Made by a program: the position numbers and the translations under genes. Positions 44,172 through 55,006 of a stretch of DNA of 64,000 nt are shown here, piece after piece (within the stretch, counting starts at the first letter, position 1; every line of letters starts with the position of its first letter). Source of the DNA: Mesostigma viride (lineage: Eukaryota > Streptophyta > Mesostigmatophyceae > Mesostigmatales > Mesostigmataceae); the NCBI GenBank assembly GCA_009746045.1, contig RPFO01000165.1, forward strand, positions 744,001-808,000, read 5' to 3'. The notes under the pieces are model-generated. The model was not told where the DNA came from and made no database searches. It worked only from the letters and a program-made list of their open reading frames with translations.

Positions 44172-44558
44172 CTACTCATCAAAACGCCTCCTCCGCTTGG
44201 GGGGAGGTGGCTTGCCCACAGGGTCGGGCGTGTGCGCCTTGACAATCTTCTTCCACCGCGTCTTGTCCTGCATGGCAGTCCAAAGACGGGAGAGAGAGTG
44301 GATGCGGTGCTCAAACTGGGCTGGGACCACTAGGTCGTCCAGCAACATCTGAACGAAGTTCGTGACAGGTTTCCCTACCCTTTTGGGAATGTCCGCGGGG
44401 CCAGGCCAGGTCAGAATGTGCCGCCCTGGCTGGCCAAGCCGCTGGGGGCCGGCCAGACCGAGGGTGGTGTCGACCTGGCTGGTGCGGGCAAGGTGTCCTA
44501 CAAATGCTATCCTACGCTGCCTAATCTCGTCCGAAACACGAGGCATGCCATGATACAA
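44172..44558 (-). pseudogene. LINE ORF2 C-terminal fragment
   Basis: 128 residues, 5'-truncated. RQRRIAFVGHLARTSQVDTT, then QPGRHILTWPGP. It matches the C-terminus of the plus-strand fragment at 45433-46374 (RHRRLGLAGHLARTDQVDTS, QPGRYVLTW) and the post-RT region typical of non-LTR retrotransposons. RT itself is absent. To its left a run of taattt units resembles a LINE tail. Confidence 0.65.
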
Positions 44559-45432
44559 AGACTCTGATGACGGACGCTCGGAAAAACCTAAGAAATTACC
44601 TTGTGATGCTCTAACCTGATTGGTCCATTTCAGGCTAACGGTGGAGCATGCTCGACATGCACGTTGATATTAGGACGTATGCCGGTTGCCATTGGTGGAA
44701 CGTTTGTTGTGATCTAATCTAACATGGTCAGTTCGCACTATTGATGTCGATGTATTCCAGCACCTACTAAGGCGCGGAATGCAATATACGAGAATGCTCA
44801 TAACTTTTGACTCCATGAAATTTCATCGGGTTGGTTGCATTAGACTCTGTCGCGTCTGCGTGCCACAATCTCCGGCGCCACCATGGCTGCTGGCCACTCA
44901 GCTTTGGTAAAACCCAAATGAGCTAAGCTGACGTGCCTGCCTTAACTGCATGCCCTGTGGGGTGGGTGAGGACCTGTCCCATGATTAACGAAAGGAGGGC
45001 TCTCAGCCGAGGACAAGGAACTGTTCCTCGTGCCTGATGACCTCCTTATTGATCCCCAAGTGTGTACCGTCGCGTGCCGCGTTTGACTATCCTTGCTGGG
45101 GCGTTAGCTAGACGCTCCAACTAATCTAATTGCAACAATGATGATGGTGCAAGATGATGCTTTTGCCTCCCGTGCTATAGAACAATGCTTTCACAACACA
45201 CACTTTGCACAGTCTGATGATGAAGCCGCAACTGCGGAATTTATTGAGAAAGTTAATACAATTACAACACGTTGATAGTCTCAATATCGATGCACTCCAT
45301 GCTCACGAGCCCGCAGTTAGGCAGCGCTCCATGACATGCTACCGGCCTTGCTCCCAAGGAAAGGGAGAAACACGAAGGCCACTAACGAGAAACTCGAAGA
45401 GACTACACGCTACGTGAGAGTCCTCTTCGACT
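44559..45432. other. Spacer between divergent LINE fragments
   Basis: No gene seen. Contains 44848-44986, the empty-site match for the DNA element at 47543-50219. Confidence 0.5.
44848..44986. repeat. Unoccupied copy of the DNA-element insertion site
   Basis: 44848-44941 matches 47449-47542 (94 bp) and 44942-44986 matches 50221-50265 (45 bp). The two halves are contiguous here but 2.68 kb apart at the other location. Confidence 0.85.
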
Positions 45433-46374
45433 ATGCACCAAACCATTCGTCATGACACACGCATGACACACGCCACACTTGTCAGTCCAGCTAGAAATGC
45501 CAAAACTATCTTGCTGCCGACTAACAAGCAGAATTTACTAGCTGACCTCATTTATGCCGACGACATCACGCTCATCGAGAAGCCGGAGTCTGCCCAACTT
45601 TGGCTGGACTGCCTGGCGCTCGAGGTTCGGGCGGTTGGTCTAGAAATCAGCCCCAAAACGGAGGCCCTGGCCCTCGGCATGGCAGGGCCCCCAACCACAC
45701 TCCGCCTCTTAGACGACACCGAGGTCCCCTACCCTACTTCAGGCCGCTTCAAGCTGCTCGGCAGTTGGCTTCCCGACTGCGAGGACGACCTGACGACACG
45801 GATCGGCATGGCGTGGGCACACCTCCATGACCACCGCCGCTGGTGGAGCAACCCCGCCCCACCCCGGTTCGTCAAGCGTGACCTCTTCAAGGTCGTCATT
45901 CTGACGATCCTGACCTACGGCGCCGAGACCTGGACACTGATGCAGGAGCTGGAGCAACGACTCGACGGCACCGTCACCAAGATGCTGCGCAAGGCCCTTA
46001 ACATCCCCTGTGGTTTGCACATTAGTAATGAGGATTTGTACGCTGATTTGCCCTATGTTTCCCACATCATTAGGCACAGGCGCCTGGGCCTAGCCGGGCA
46101 CCTGGCCCGCACAGATCAGGTAGACACATCAGATAGACTAGCTGGCACCAAACCCGCCCAGCCTGGGCGATATGTCCTCACCTGGCGTGCCCCAGGCCGC
46201 GCGCGGCAGGGCCGCCACCCGTGGACTTTTCGTGATAGACTCGGCATGGACATGTGCTACACTAGACGCGACGGGCTCACGCCCGGGCAGCCTCCTGGTT
46301 TGTCTGTAATATGGAGGCATGTTCCCCTCCCACTGAGGACTTATGCTCACGTGACGCAGTCACGTGTCTATTAA
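45433..46374 (+). pseudogene. LINE reverse transcriptase, 5'-truncated
   Basis: 313 codons. Starts just upstream of RT motif C: LIYADDITLIEK (YADD), then GLEISPKTEAL, FKLLGSWL, the thumb-like LTILTYGAETWTLMQELEQR, and the C-terminal RHRRLGLAGHLART region. The fingers and earlier palm motifs and the endonuclease are missing, as expected for incomplete target-primed reverse transcription. Downstream come a repeated 3' end and a (TTAA)n tail. Confidence 0.82.
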
Positions 46375-46609
46375 TTAATGGAGGCAGATGGTACGCAAGG
46401 ATAGATGGCAAGTAGTGATGAAGGCAACCACCCCCAAGTCTGTGGGGGCTCCGCGTGTGACCGCGTATGGCATTCATAGCGATTCGGGCCGCGGTGCCCA
46501 CACCCCTGTAACTAGGACCTAGATAGCTTACACCATCCATTCCATCCCATGTTCCCCTCCCACTGAGGACTCATGCTCACGTGACGCAGTCACGTGTCTA
46601 TTAATTAAT
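46318..46609 (+). repeat. LINE 3' end, 62 bp present twice
   Basis: 46318-46379 recurs at 46548-46609 with one base change. Each copy contains the hairpin cacgtgacGCAgtcacgtg (8-bp stem, 3-base loop) and ends in ttaattaat. The first copy covers the last codons of the LINE ORF. Confidence 0.8.
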
Positions 46610-46625
46610 TAATTAATTAATTAAT
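46601..46625. repeat. (TTAA)n tail
   Basis: About six TTAA units at the end of the LINE fragment. Short tandem tails like this are typical of some non-LTR elements. Confidence 0.85.
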
Positions 46626-47448
46626 CTTGCTGCCTGAACCATGCAAACAAAAACCGCATTCCAGTTGCCGTCCTGGCTTTCTACCACAGATGCCAACAAA
46701 AGCAAGAAGGCATCCCGACAATTATCTAAATTGCTACCCTGTTGCCGATCTCATCTCCTAGAGGCTCCGGCATTTCTGTCCCTGGGAATGTCCGGCATTG
46801 AGCCACGCCCACCAAGGTCGAAGCATAGTATCCTTCAGACAATCTGCACGTTCACACCTTGCGTGTGAGTGGCCCAGCAAAGATTGCTTCTAATCTTTCC
46901 TTTCGAGAAGAAATCCCTTTGTAGGGCTGCAAGCGGTTTCGCATTCATTCCAGCGATCTGGCTCCGCACCGCAAATTGCCCTTTTCCATTTTCTGTCCAG
47001 CCGTCATAACGTTGACCCGCTATTCTACACCACAATTAAGACACCTGGCCTGTCAATAGCCTCGGCGCTGTTGAAGTCCAGCAGTCCAGCTCCAGCTCCA
47101 GCTCCAGCTCCAGCTCCAGCTCCAGCTCCAGCTCCAGCTGTCCACTAACCGATCGCGTATGATCCTCTTGACGCTGCGCACTTGTGTTGCCGTCCGCTCA
47201 ATTCAGTGCTGCGCGCCCAGCTGTGCCTGGCCCGGCGCGCGCGCACGTACACTTTCGTCCGCTCTTGTGCTGCGCGCCCGACTGTGCCTGGCCCGGCGCG
47301 CCTGCCCCTCCCCCTATGCTGCAAGTGCTAGTGTCCCCCCCCTGGGCACTAGCCTTTGTCGAAAATGCGTAGAAAACAAATTCCTTGCGCACGTCACCGG
47401 TCTGTGCATAGTGGGCGCCCGGATGACAAAGCTCGCGTCCGTGACAGA
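46626..47448. repeat. Non-coding stretch with tandem repeats
   Basis: No gene recognised. (CCAGCT)9 at 47086-47139. A ~65-bp tandem pair at 47191-47240 and 47256-47301, sharing gcgcgccc followed by ctgtgcctggcccggcgcgc. Otherwise nothing seen. Confidence 0.6.
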
Positions 47449-47542
47449 TGTCGCGTCTGCGTGCCACAATCTCCGGCGCCACCATGGCTGCTGGCCACTC
47501 AGCTTTGGTAAAACCCAAATGAGCTAAGCTGACGTGCCTGCC
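47449..47542. repeat. Left flank of the DNA element
   Basis: Same sequence as 44848-44941; ends ctgcc immediately before the terminal inverted repeat. Confidence 0.8.
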
Positions 47543-47557
47543 GGGACCGGTCGGTTC

Positions 47558-47583
47558 CGAATTTTTTGGCGCCAAAAAATTCG
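47558..47583. repeat. Perfect 26-bp palindrome inside the left end
   Basis: Arms CGAATTTTTTGGC and its exact complement meet at GGCGCC. It lies directly inside the 15-bp terminal repeat, as subterminal transposase-binding or cruciform sites do in some DNA transposons. Confidence 0.85.
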
Positions 47584-49182
47584 CGCCGGTACCGAAGGTC
47601 ATAAATTTCACGTGCACGGTGCGCGCACCCCTTGCGGAAGTGGCCATGGCGACTGCGTTCAGGCGAAACTACCACACTAGGGCAGGCGAAATGCAAAAAT
47701 TTTACTCAAATCTAAAAGACGATGAGTTTATGATGTTAGTTTGTGGCGGAAATCAGCTGGTTTACAATATCGCTGTTGTTTTTTTATGCCATCGGCATGG
47801 GGGGTAATCTGAATTTTTTGGTCGCGCGGAATGAAATAGAATTCATGATAGCGGCTGTAAAATCGCGGTTTTGGGGGTTGTTCTGACCGTGAAGCAGGCG
47901 GTTGCATCGAATTCTAAACCGAGCTGGTGCTTTTGGCCATATTTTCGGCCATAATTGGTAAGTAATTGTTCAGACCTGCGCAGTGCGTGTCTGACCTGTC
48001 CATGGAATAACGGCTGTTATTGCGCGCCTGGGCGAGGGATTTACGAGGGCGAGTTACAGATTTGTCGCGAATGTTATATGCTATCAGTGCCTTCTTCTAT
48101 GAGCTCATCGTTCGATTTTTTTTGCGTTCATTTTGGGCAGTTTCCGCCAGCTAGCTTGCGTCGCTTGCCGTTGTGTTGCCGAATACAGGGCAGCTTTAGA
48201 TTGCTTTCGTTGATGTCGTGATCAGGGCCGCTTCAGTCGCAGCCTATATAGCTCTTCGGGAAGGTATAAGGCATTTCATAAAACGTGTTCTGGCAAGGAT
48301 GTTGTGCGTAGGGACGCTTCTTGTTGTTTGAGAGTGACGCACCCTCTCTTCGCAGGCCGCAGCGGCATCTGACACAGCGCTCATGCGCTGAAGGGCCGCC
48401 AATGGTTTCTTTGCATTTTATCGTGCAGGGATGGAAGTGTTATAGTGATGATGATGTTGGAGATATTGCATTTGTGTGACTGCATGTAGATAGCTGGTAC
48501 CAATGGTTGTTTGAGCTTTCCTTTGTTATGATGATGTGACAAGACTACAATGTGCTGAGCCAACCATGGTTGACATGCATGACTGCATGCAAGCTATATA
48601 TACCATGTTCCTACTTGGTTCCTTGCCCTCCATAGTCCCAGTTTGTCATCCGTGCCGGGGAGGACAGTTTAGGAGGTGTTGTTGAGCTGATTAGCTTGGT
48701 TGGCATCAACCTTACACTCTAACCTGGGAGAAACATAGGAAATGCTGCTTAGGCATGTTAGGGCTACCATCGTCAAGGCTATGAACATATTTACAAGGCT
48801 GGCCATGCTGGAGGGATGATGAACACATATGAGGTGCGTGGCCACCCCTTTGTACATTGTAAACATACTCAGCATGGTTTTGGTGCATGTTGGATGGCAC
48901 ATGAAGTGGCACTGTGGGGTTACTAACTTACTGAGTGGTCCTTAGCGCCTTGTCAGGTGGTCATATAGGAAACCCATCAACTTGAGTAGTTCTTGTCACA
49001 ATGACCCCCCACGTTGAGCATGCGTTGCCGTCAGCGTGCAAGAGTTAATCATGTGTAATTTGGTCGGTTTGCAGATGTCTTTGATGAAGAAGGAGGTGCT
49101 AGTGTGGCTGAATGGTAACTATAATTTCCTTGTAGTGTCTACATGGGTGGCCGTCTTGGAATGGTTGTAACTTGGGCAGTTC
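47584..49182. other. Interior of the DNA element, no gene seen
   Basis: No long frame. Contains the stem-loop cagcgcTCATgcgctg near 48375, a TATA-like ctatatatacc near 48593, and scattered short frames without recognisable motifs. Confidence 0.45.
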
Positions 49183-49476
49183 TTGTCAGAACGTCGTCAA
49201 ACCTTGAACATAGGAGGTACCATATGTGCAGAGGATGGTAGTATGTGGTTGGGCATCACGGTCACACCGGCTGTGGAGGAGCAGCTGGCCTCCCTCAAGC
49301 TGGAGAGGGCACGCCAGCAGGCCAAGAAGAGGGACCCAAACTGGCGCAGGCTGCGCAAGAAGAAAAAAACTGAGGCCCAGGGGGGCAAGTGGAAGGATAA
49401 CAAGGCCGGGGGGGAGTATGAGCATGGCAGTGGCTATGCCATCTACGGGCAGGAAGGGGGGGGGGGAAGCCAGTGA
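49183..49476 (+). CDS. Small basic ORF in the DNA element, unknown
   Basis: 97 codons. The middle is Lys/Arg/Gln-rich (RARQQAKKRDPNWRRLRKKK), followed by a Gly-rich end. It may be an exon of a larger gene, because the composition looks coding (no stops, GC-rich third positions). No family recognised. It ends in a G-run at 49457-49467. Confidence 0.3.
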   Translation: MSERRQTLNIGGTICAEDGSMWLGITVTPAVEEQLASLKLERARQQAKKRDPNWRRLRKKKKTEAQGGKWKDNKAGGEYEHGSGYAIYGQEGGGGSQ

Positions 49477-50220
49477 CGGTGGCAGTGACAGTGTGAGCAC
49501 TCTGCACGGTGTGTGGCGGTGCAGAGCACAAGCAAGAAGGTGAACCCCTTCAGTTCTCTTGTATTCCAACCAGGATCCGGGCGACCATGGGGGCCACATG
49601 TTGTGCTTGGGTTTCACGCTGTCCACCGTGCCTGGTGATCCCTGGTTTTATGCAGCATGTGATGACACGGGGGCCAACAGTGTGCTTGATTGACAGTTTT
49701 TCCAGTTTTTTCCAAGTCCTGAAAAGGGCTATAACCATGATCATATATGTGTTTTACTGGTCAGATTGAGCTGAAAATTGGTCAGTATACATTTCCCACC
49801 ATGTAATATTTGATTTTATCCCCACTGGCCATACAACATGTGTTATTGATTTGATTTATTTTTTTACGTGCTAAAAAAGACCCTTTTTAGGTCAAAATTT
49901 ATCATCTACTAGTTTGAAGTACCATTTTTGGGACCCAACTAGCCAGGTTTTTTGTAAACAGTGGGAACTTAAAGAAAATATCATGGCTGATTGAATTTGG
50001 TCTTGCCATGCACCTAGGCACTAGGTGCCATGGACCCTATGGTTTAGCGTATTATGCTGGCATCCGGTGTATAGTCAGGGGTCATGAACCCTACAGGTGG
50101 GGGGATGCATGCCCAAACATGTTGTTTTGATGCCCCAAACTCAAATCTGGACATATCATGTGGACTTACAATGTTATTACATGAGTTCACTTTTGGGGTG
50201 GTTAGAACCAACCGGTCCCC

Positions 50221-52059
50221 TTAACTGCATGCCCTGTGGGGTGGGTGAGGACCTGTCCCATGATTTCCCCCCTCGCTGGCTCTCATGGTTCCTCACATGG
50301 CCAGCGACCGTGCCAACACCACAGCAGCTAAGGAAATGGTGACGCTACTGGTTGCGAAACGGGCAGCGACACAAACTGGGCAAAACCACTGGCCCGCTGG
50401 CACAGTTAACGTTTTTAATGCAATGAATAAGGGATATTGTTGCAATGCAGCAATTATGAGAATGTGGTTGGAACGGAAATGTATATGATTACAGCACTCA
50501 GGCACGTGAGGGCTTATACACGAGCTTGCCAAGTCAAGGCAACACACGTGAGGCGGTCTCGCAAGATTACCAGTTGGCACTGGCCTATTCTTTATATACT
50601 TGTTCACTGTGCTTTGCTAGGCGTGAGCAGCATCGTCTGGCCTGCTCAGGATTAACACCCCTGTACAGTAATACTAACCTGTACAGCGTCCAGATCCTAT
50701 ACAGCAGGTCTGCTAATACAGGCACAGTGACCACAGAGTACAGTCAACACAGTGATTATTGCATCTGCATCCAATAGGCCACGACTAATCCTGCGGTACC
50801 AACAGACCACAGGTTAATTAAGGTTCCTATTTCCAGCGTACGACGTATTAACCCATGGTCCGCCGATCAATGCGGTCCATTCGGACCACAACTCACGTAA
50901 CGTAAATGTAACGCGTAATTCCGTGACCTGCGACGTAAGTGACGTAACGTAAATATGTCCGGCCGGTCGGGGCATGCAGACCCAACGTGAATGAAAATGC
51001 TTAGGTTGGGTCCTGGTTGGGTAGGTAATTGCGCCGTAGCCCAGTAAATACCACCACTTTCTTGCAGGCAGTCACGTTACTTTTGCTAACATTTTTTACC
51101 GTTGCGCGCGCGCATTTGCACAGCAACTCGTCAGCAGAGCTTGTGAGCTCCTGGTCTTGCTGGCTGGAATGACCCTAGGCTGCTGGCTAGCAACCTTTAT
51201 CCTCACACCAGGCCTACGACCCTCGATAGGCTCGCCACTCGTCGTGACGACCAAGGTTCGTGTGTGAAGACGCTCGTTGCCTCGTTGAGCCTCGAGCTAT
51301 ATGCAACCTCGTTCCATCCTTGTTCCTCGGTCATGAGCAACGCTGGGCAACGCTACATTGCCAGAGCCTCGTATCGCTGCCCTGCATCCTTGTTGCAGGC
51401 AGCATACAGGAATCTCTGGCTATCCTGTGTCTAGGACAGCACAGGACCTGCCACAGTCCTGCATGGACTTACATCCTTGCAGACCTGCTGGCTGGCTACT
51501 GGCTTCTACTAGCCACAGGACCGTTGCGTCCTCAGTACACTGTGTCCCAGTCACGTGATGGTTCAGGCTAAGCCTGTGCAGGCACGGCCTGCCACGTGTC
51601 CTGTCCACTATGCCCTGAGAGTGCACCGCCCTCGCCCGCCGGTCGGCAGTACTTCGGGACCTGATATCTCTCTAGTCCCTCGTCTGTTCTAGGGCCGGTT
51701 GACACGGCGTTGGAAAGGTCTCCTCAACTTGCATCCATCTAGCACATTGGTGCCCCAATATGCTAACTCCAACCCTTTCTTGTTTTGGAGCTTGGACCAG
51801 CCTGAGAACCTATCAGCCACTGTCCCCACAAGCCTTCAGACATCTGATCCCTCCCAGAGACCAGACCTGCCTTTCTTTTGGAACCTGAGGTGCCTCCGAA
51901 TATTAGCTAGGCCTGCTCATCGGTTCAAAGGTTGCCCTCTGACCCACATGACACCCCAACCCTTTCTTTGGGAACCTGGTGTAGATTAAAGTTAGGTCTT
52001 CACTTAGTCAGAGGAGTTTGGATAGAGGAGTCCATGAACGTACTATTGTGAGTTCCTGG
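50221..52059. other. No gene recognised
   Basis: 50221-50265 repeats 44942-44986 (right flank of the DNA element). The rest holds repeated tgtacag words (50660-50705), gtaacgtaaat words (50896-50953) and low-similarity sequence without a convincing frame. Confidence 0.45.
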
Positions 52060-52715
52060 TCATCCAGTTATCACAGGCGCCCATTCATATGGCGCCCGCC
52101 ACGGAGCCTCCCTTATCTTTTAAATCCTTCCAAAGACTGAGAGAGCCCTGACAAATGTTAGCCAACACATGGGGAGCCCATGTCCTCACTGAGGGATAAA
52201 CTCAGGATTCACACATGCCAGGCTGAGGTCATGCAGCTGGGGAATCGAACCCCACCCCATATCCTCCAGGTTTGGATCAGTTCCTGGAACTGAACATGAC
52301 AAACAACATGACATGACAATAACAAGATTATGTTTTATTATACAGAAGTATAACCCATAGTGAGGCCCCTGGCAACCACGTCCAACATGGTCACACAACC
52401 ATGCAGGGTTTTATTAGCATGCAACAGGTTGGTTACAGAGAATATATACAAATGTACAGCAACCTGTTAGAGCCAACACTTGGGCTGCCCTTGCAGGGTC
52501 CATTCCATGAAGACCCAAGGCCCATTACAAAGTCCTTAAGACTCTTCTGCAGCCCCATGACAGAGCCAGGCGAAATTCTCAGCCATGCAGGGGAGTGACT
52601 CCACCCTGACCCCTGTCCAGCAGAGTGTGTCTGAACTCTGAAGGACCTGCTGTCAGCCACCACGTGGCTGCCCAGCCCACTGGGATGCCTCCCACCTAGA
52701 GCAAGGCTGTTTGGT
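52060..52715 (-). other. 3' region of the broken copia-like element
   Basis: On the minus strand, after the RNase H stop, this contains aataaaacc and aataaaaca signals, a tRNA-B-box-like ggggttcgattcccc (52238-52252) and two gggcgcc boxes 7 bp apart (52073-52102). The same order of features follows the plus-strand relative at 63473-63940. Confidence 0.5.
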
Positions 52716-54280
52716 CTACTCTGGCCCTCCCCCCTTGGAGGCCATGAGCCCACGAAGCAAAGGGTATTGCAGCTCAGCCTTCTCCTCCAGCTTGGTGAGA
52801 GCATCTGCAGGGTTGTCCACGCCAGCCACATGTTCAATGTTAGCTAAGCAAGACATTTCCTTGAGCAACAAATAATCAAGGTCCCTGCTCCTGGCCAGCT
52901 GCCTGTGCACAAACTGCACCATGCCCATGCTGTCAGTTCTTACCAGTGTGTGCATCTGCAACCGACAGGAAGCCACTTGACATAGCTGGTAAAATAGCTC
53001 CCTCAAGTAAAGAGCAGTATGTATGAAGCCCTTCACAGATTGCCCTGCACTCAGCAATGTCACTGCTGGGAGTTACCCTGTTTTGCAACCGACTGTACCA
53101 GCAGACCAGAGAGGACTGTTCCTGCACCAGGGATATTAATGCTGCTGCCCGGCCCGTGACCTCTGTGACCTTCCTACTATCCATAGAACTGTCCACATAG
53201 AGCACCATGCCAAAAGGCCTGTACAAATCCAAAGGACCCAGCATGAGAGGGGGAGACATGCGAACAGCCTCTACCACACTCTCAGCACCCACCTCAACCA
53301 GTTGGGAATCGGTCAACCGACTCGGTACCAACAGGTCAGGAGCACAAATGCTGGCCAGCCATGCCAACATACCTCGTATTGTTGCACATCTGGCCTGGGT
53401 GATGGGCTCCTGCAAGGCATCTATGATCTGCTGGGGATAATCCTTACCACCCTCCAGCTTGATGGACCATGTACCCTGCTGATGGACCAAGGTTGCCTGC
53501 ATTCCACAAAACACCATGGGCTCATTCTCAACCATGTACTGGATCTTACCCAGTTCAAACCGCTTCTGGATCCTGGCCAGAGTCAACTCTTGCCAAGTGG
53601 GATGGCCCAGGAGATGCAGATCATCACCATGCAGGGAGGCAAACGCTGGCAGCCCCTCATAGCTACCCTGAAACAGACAAGGATCAACTGGAGAGACTGA
53701 GAGACCACAGACAGACCTGACGTACTTCTCCAAGCTCTTCCTCCAGATGATGGGACTCGATCTAAGGCCTTCCACGCCTTTGAGAATCCTCAGATACCTC
53801 GTCTTCAGCTCTGCCCTCCACACTGCAGGCACCTTAACAAAGAAAGGGGGTATTGTGCGCCAAGTATCCTGTGCTTCCTGTTGATCACACTTGAGAAAAG
53901 CCCTCTTGAAATCTACCAACACAGAGCTATAGGGTAGCCCTCTTGCTTGAAATCTACCAACACAGAGCTATAGGGTATCCCCTTGTTCAGAAAAGACAAG
54001 TAAATGCACAACAAAATCCTCCATGTATCATGCCGCATCCCTGGTGTGTAAAGCTCCTCATGCATCTGCTAACTGTCCAGTGCCATGGTACTCAGTCACA
54101 ACTGGTCTAACATGTGGCACCTGCACGCCATCCACCTCCTTGAGCTTAAGAGGACAAACATCAACCTGAGCAGCTGGTGATCCTCCGGGAGTATATCTAC
54201 AGGCTCTGCACAGTTGGCAACTATCCACTCATGCCCAGAAGCAGCAAAGCCAAGAGTCCATGCCTTAGCAGTTAAAGGAC
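52716..54280 (-). pseudogene. pol: Copia-like RT-RNase H, broken
   Basis: Related to 61690-63472. RT motif A is in MLVDFKRAFL; the catalytic motif reads HGDD (53620-53631) in ASLHGDDLHL, then RNase H with TDSMGMVQFVHRQ, LARSRDLDYLLLKE and GVDNPADALTK. Broken by a frameshift near 53000 and by a 41-bp tandem duplication at 53906-53977 inside motif A. Upstream, recognisable remains (EELYTPGM, VPHVRPVV) extend to about 54280 with further lesions. No intact integrase or gag nearby. Confidence 0.8.
53906..53977. repeat. 41-bp-period tandem duplication in RT
   Basis: ttgaaatctaccaacacag and the next 12 bases occur at 53906-53936 and 53947-53977. It duplicates the codons around RT motif A and destroys the frame. 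Confidence 0.85.
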
Positions 54281-55006
54281 CCGACCGGCTGAGCTATGGC
54301 GGTCGGTCACGTTGAGCTTGGGATAAGGTGAACACAGAGAACTGCTGTCGGAGCTGGCCAACCACTGGTTTATGTCTTAGCCAGCAAAGCCTATCCGGTT
54401 AGCCGTAACCGTTGGACAAGCTAGCTGTCCGTACCGACCCGGATAAGGCCCCGGACTGGGGCCTAGGTGGCGCCGGCCCTAGGCGCCGCCCTTAGACCGG
54501 TCGACCGCATCGGACCGCTGGATTATAGCCGGCGGCTTAGCGGACGCTACTAGCGGAAGGCGTGCGGACGGACATGGGGAACTTAGAGCCAGATCCTAGG
54601 GCTCTAGAGTTACTCAACTCCGACATACTCTTTTGTTCTTTGATTAATTATCAAAATAATTACATCAAATGCAGACCATAGAAAACCCTCTAAGGTAGGG
54701 AACTCAAGGGGGCCTCAAGGCCGTCAAAATCACCACGGTATCGACCCGCGCCCTTGTGATCACACATGAATAGTGATGTACACTAAATAAGTATCGAGCA
54801 AAAAACCAACTATGCCACCAGACAAAAGGTGACCCATGTTTATTAGGACCAGTGACCCGCCGACGGGCCCAAGGCACCGTCCAACGTGGCTAGGGTATGG
54901 TCAGGACAAGCAAAAAAAAATACCACCATGATATTCGTGACTGCTAGCAACACAGGGTGAGTTATGGCTGTATTCATAAAGCGCCCGAGCCGTAACCCTG
55001 TGTGGC
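54281..55006. other. Spacer and 3' region of the next copia-like element
   Basis: 54281-54560 is GC-rich with nested inverted repeats, for example ggccccGGACTggggcc near 54447-54463. 54600-54700 is AT-rich. On the minus strand aataaacatgg near 54840 is a possible polyadenylation signal for the ORF at 55007-57199. No protein seen. Confidence 0.45.

Larger units (their letters stand above)
47543..50219. mobile_element. Candidate DNA transposon with terminal inverted repeats
   Basis: Begins GGGACCGGTCGGTTC; the reverse complement of its right end reads GGGACCGGTTGGTTC, one mismatch in 15. The matching sequence at 44848-44986 lacks exactly this 2.68-kb segment. Target duplication is at most one base (C at 47542 and 50220). 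No recognisable transposase; the longest plausible frame is at 49183-49476. It is either non-autonomous, intron-split or of an unknown family. The superfamily cannot be assigned from these ends. Confidence 0.65.

Noticed and set aside
47159-47527. 122-codon plus-strand ORF
   Set aside because: Runs through tandem repeats and the duplicated flank of the DNA element; Arg/Cys/Ala-rich with no motif.
52230-52260. T-arm-like ggggttcgattcccc as a tRNA gene
   Set aside because: The T-arm folds, but no matching acceptor or anticodon arm is present; it fits better as an element 3' signal.
54255-54310. tRNA-like minus-strand sequence (tagctcagccgg followed by a possible anticodon loop)
   Set aside because: D- and acceptor-stem pairing fails and no T-arm follows; the left part aligns with RT remains of the copia-like pseudogene.
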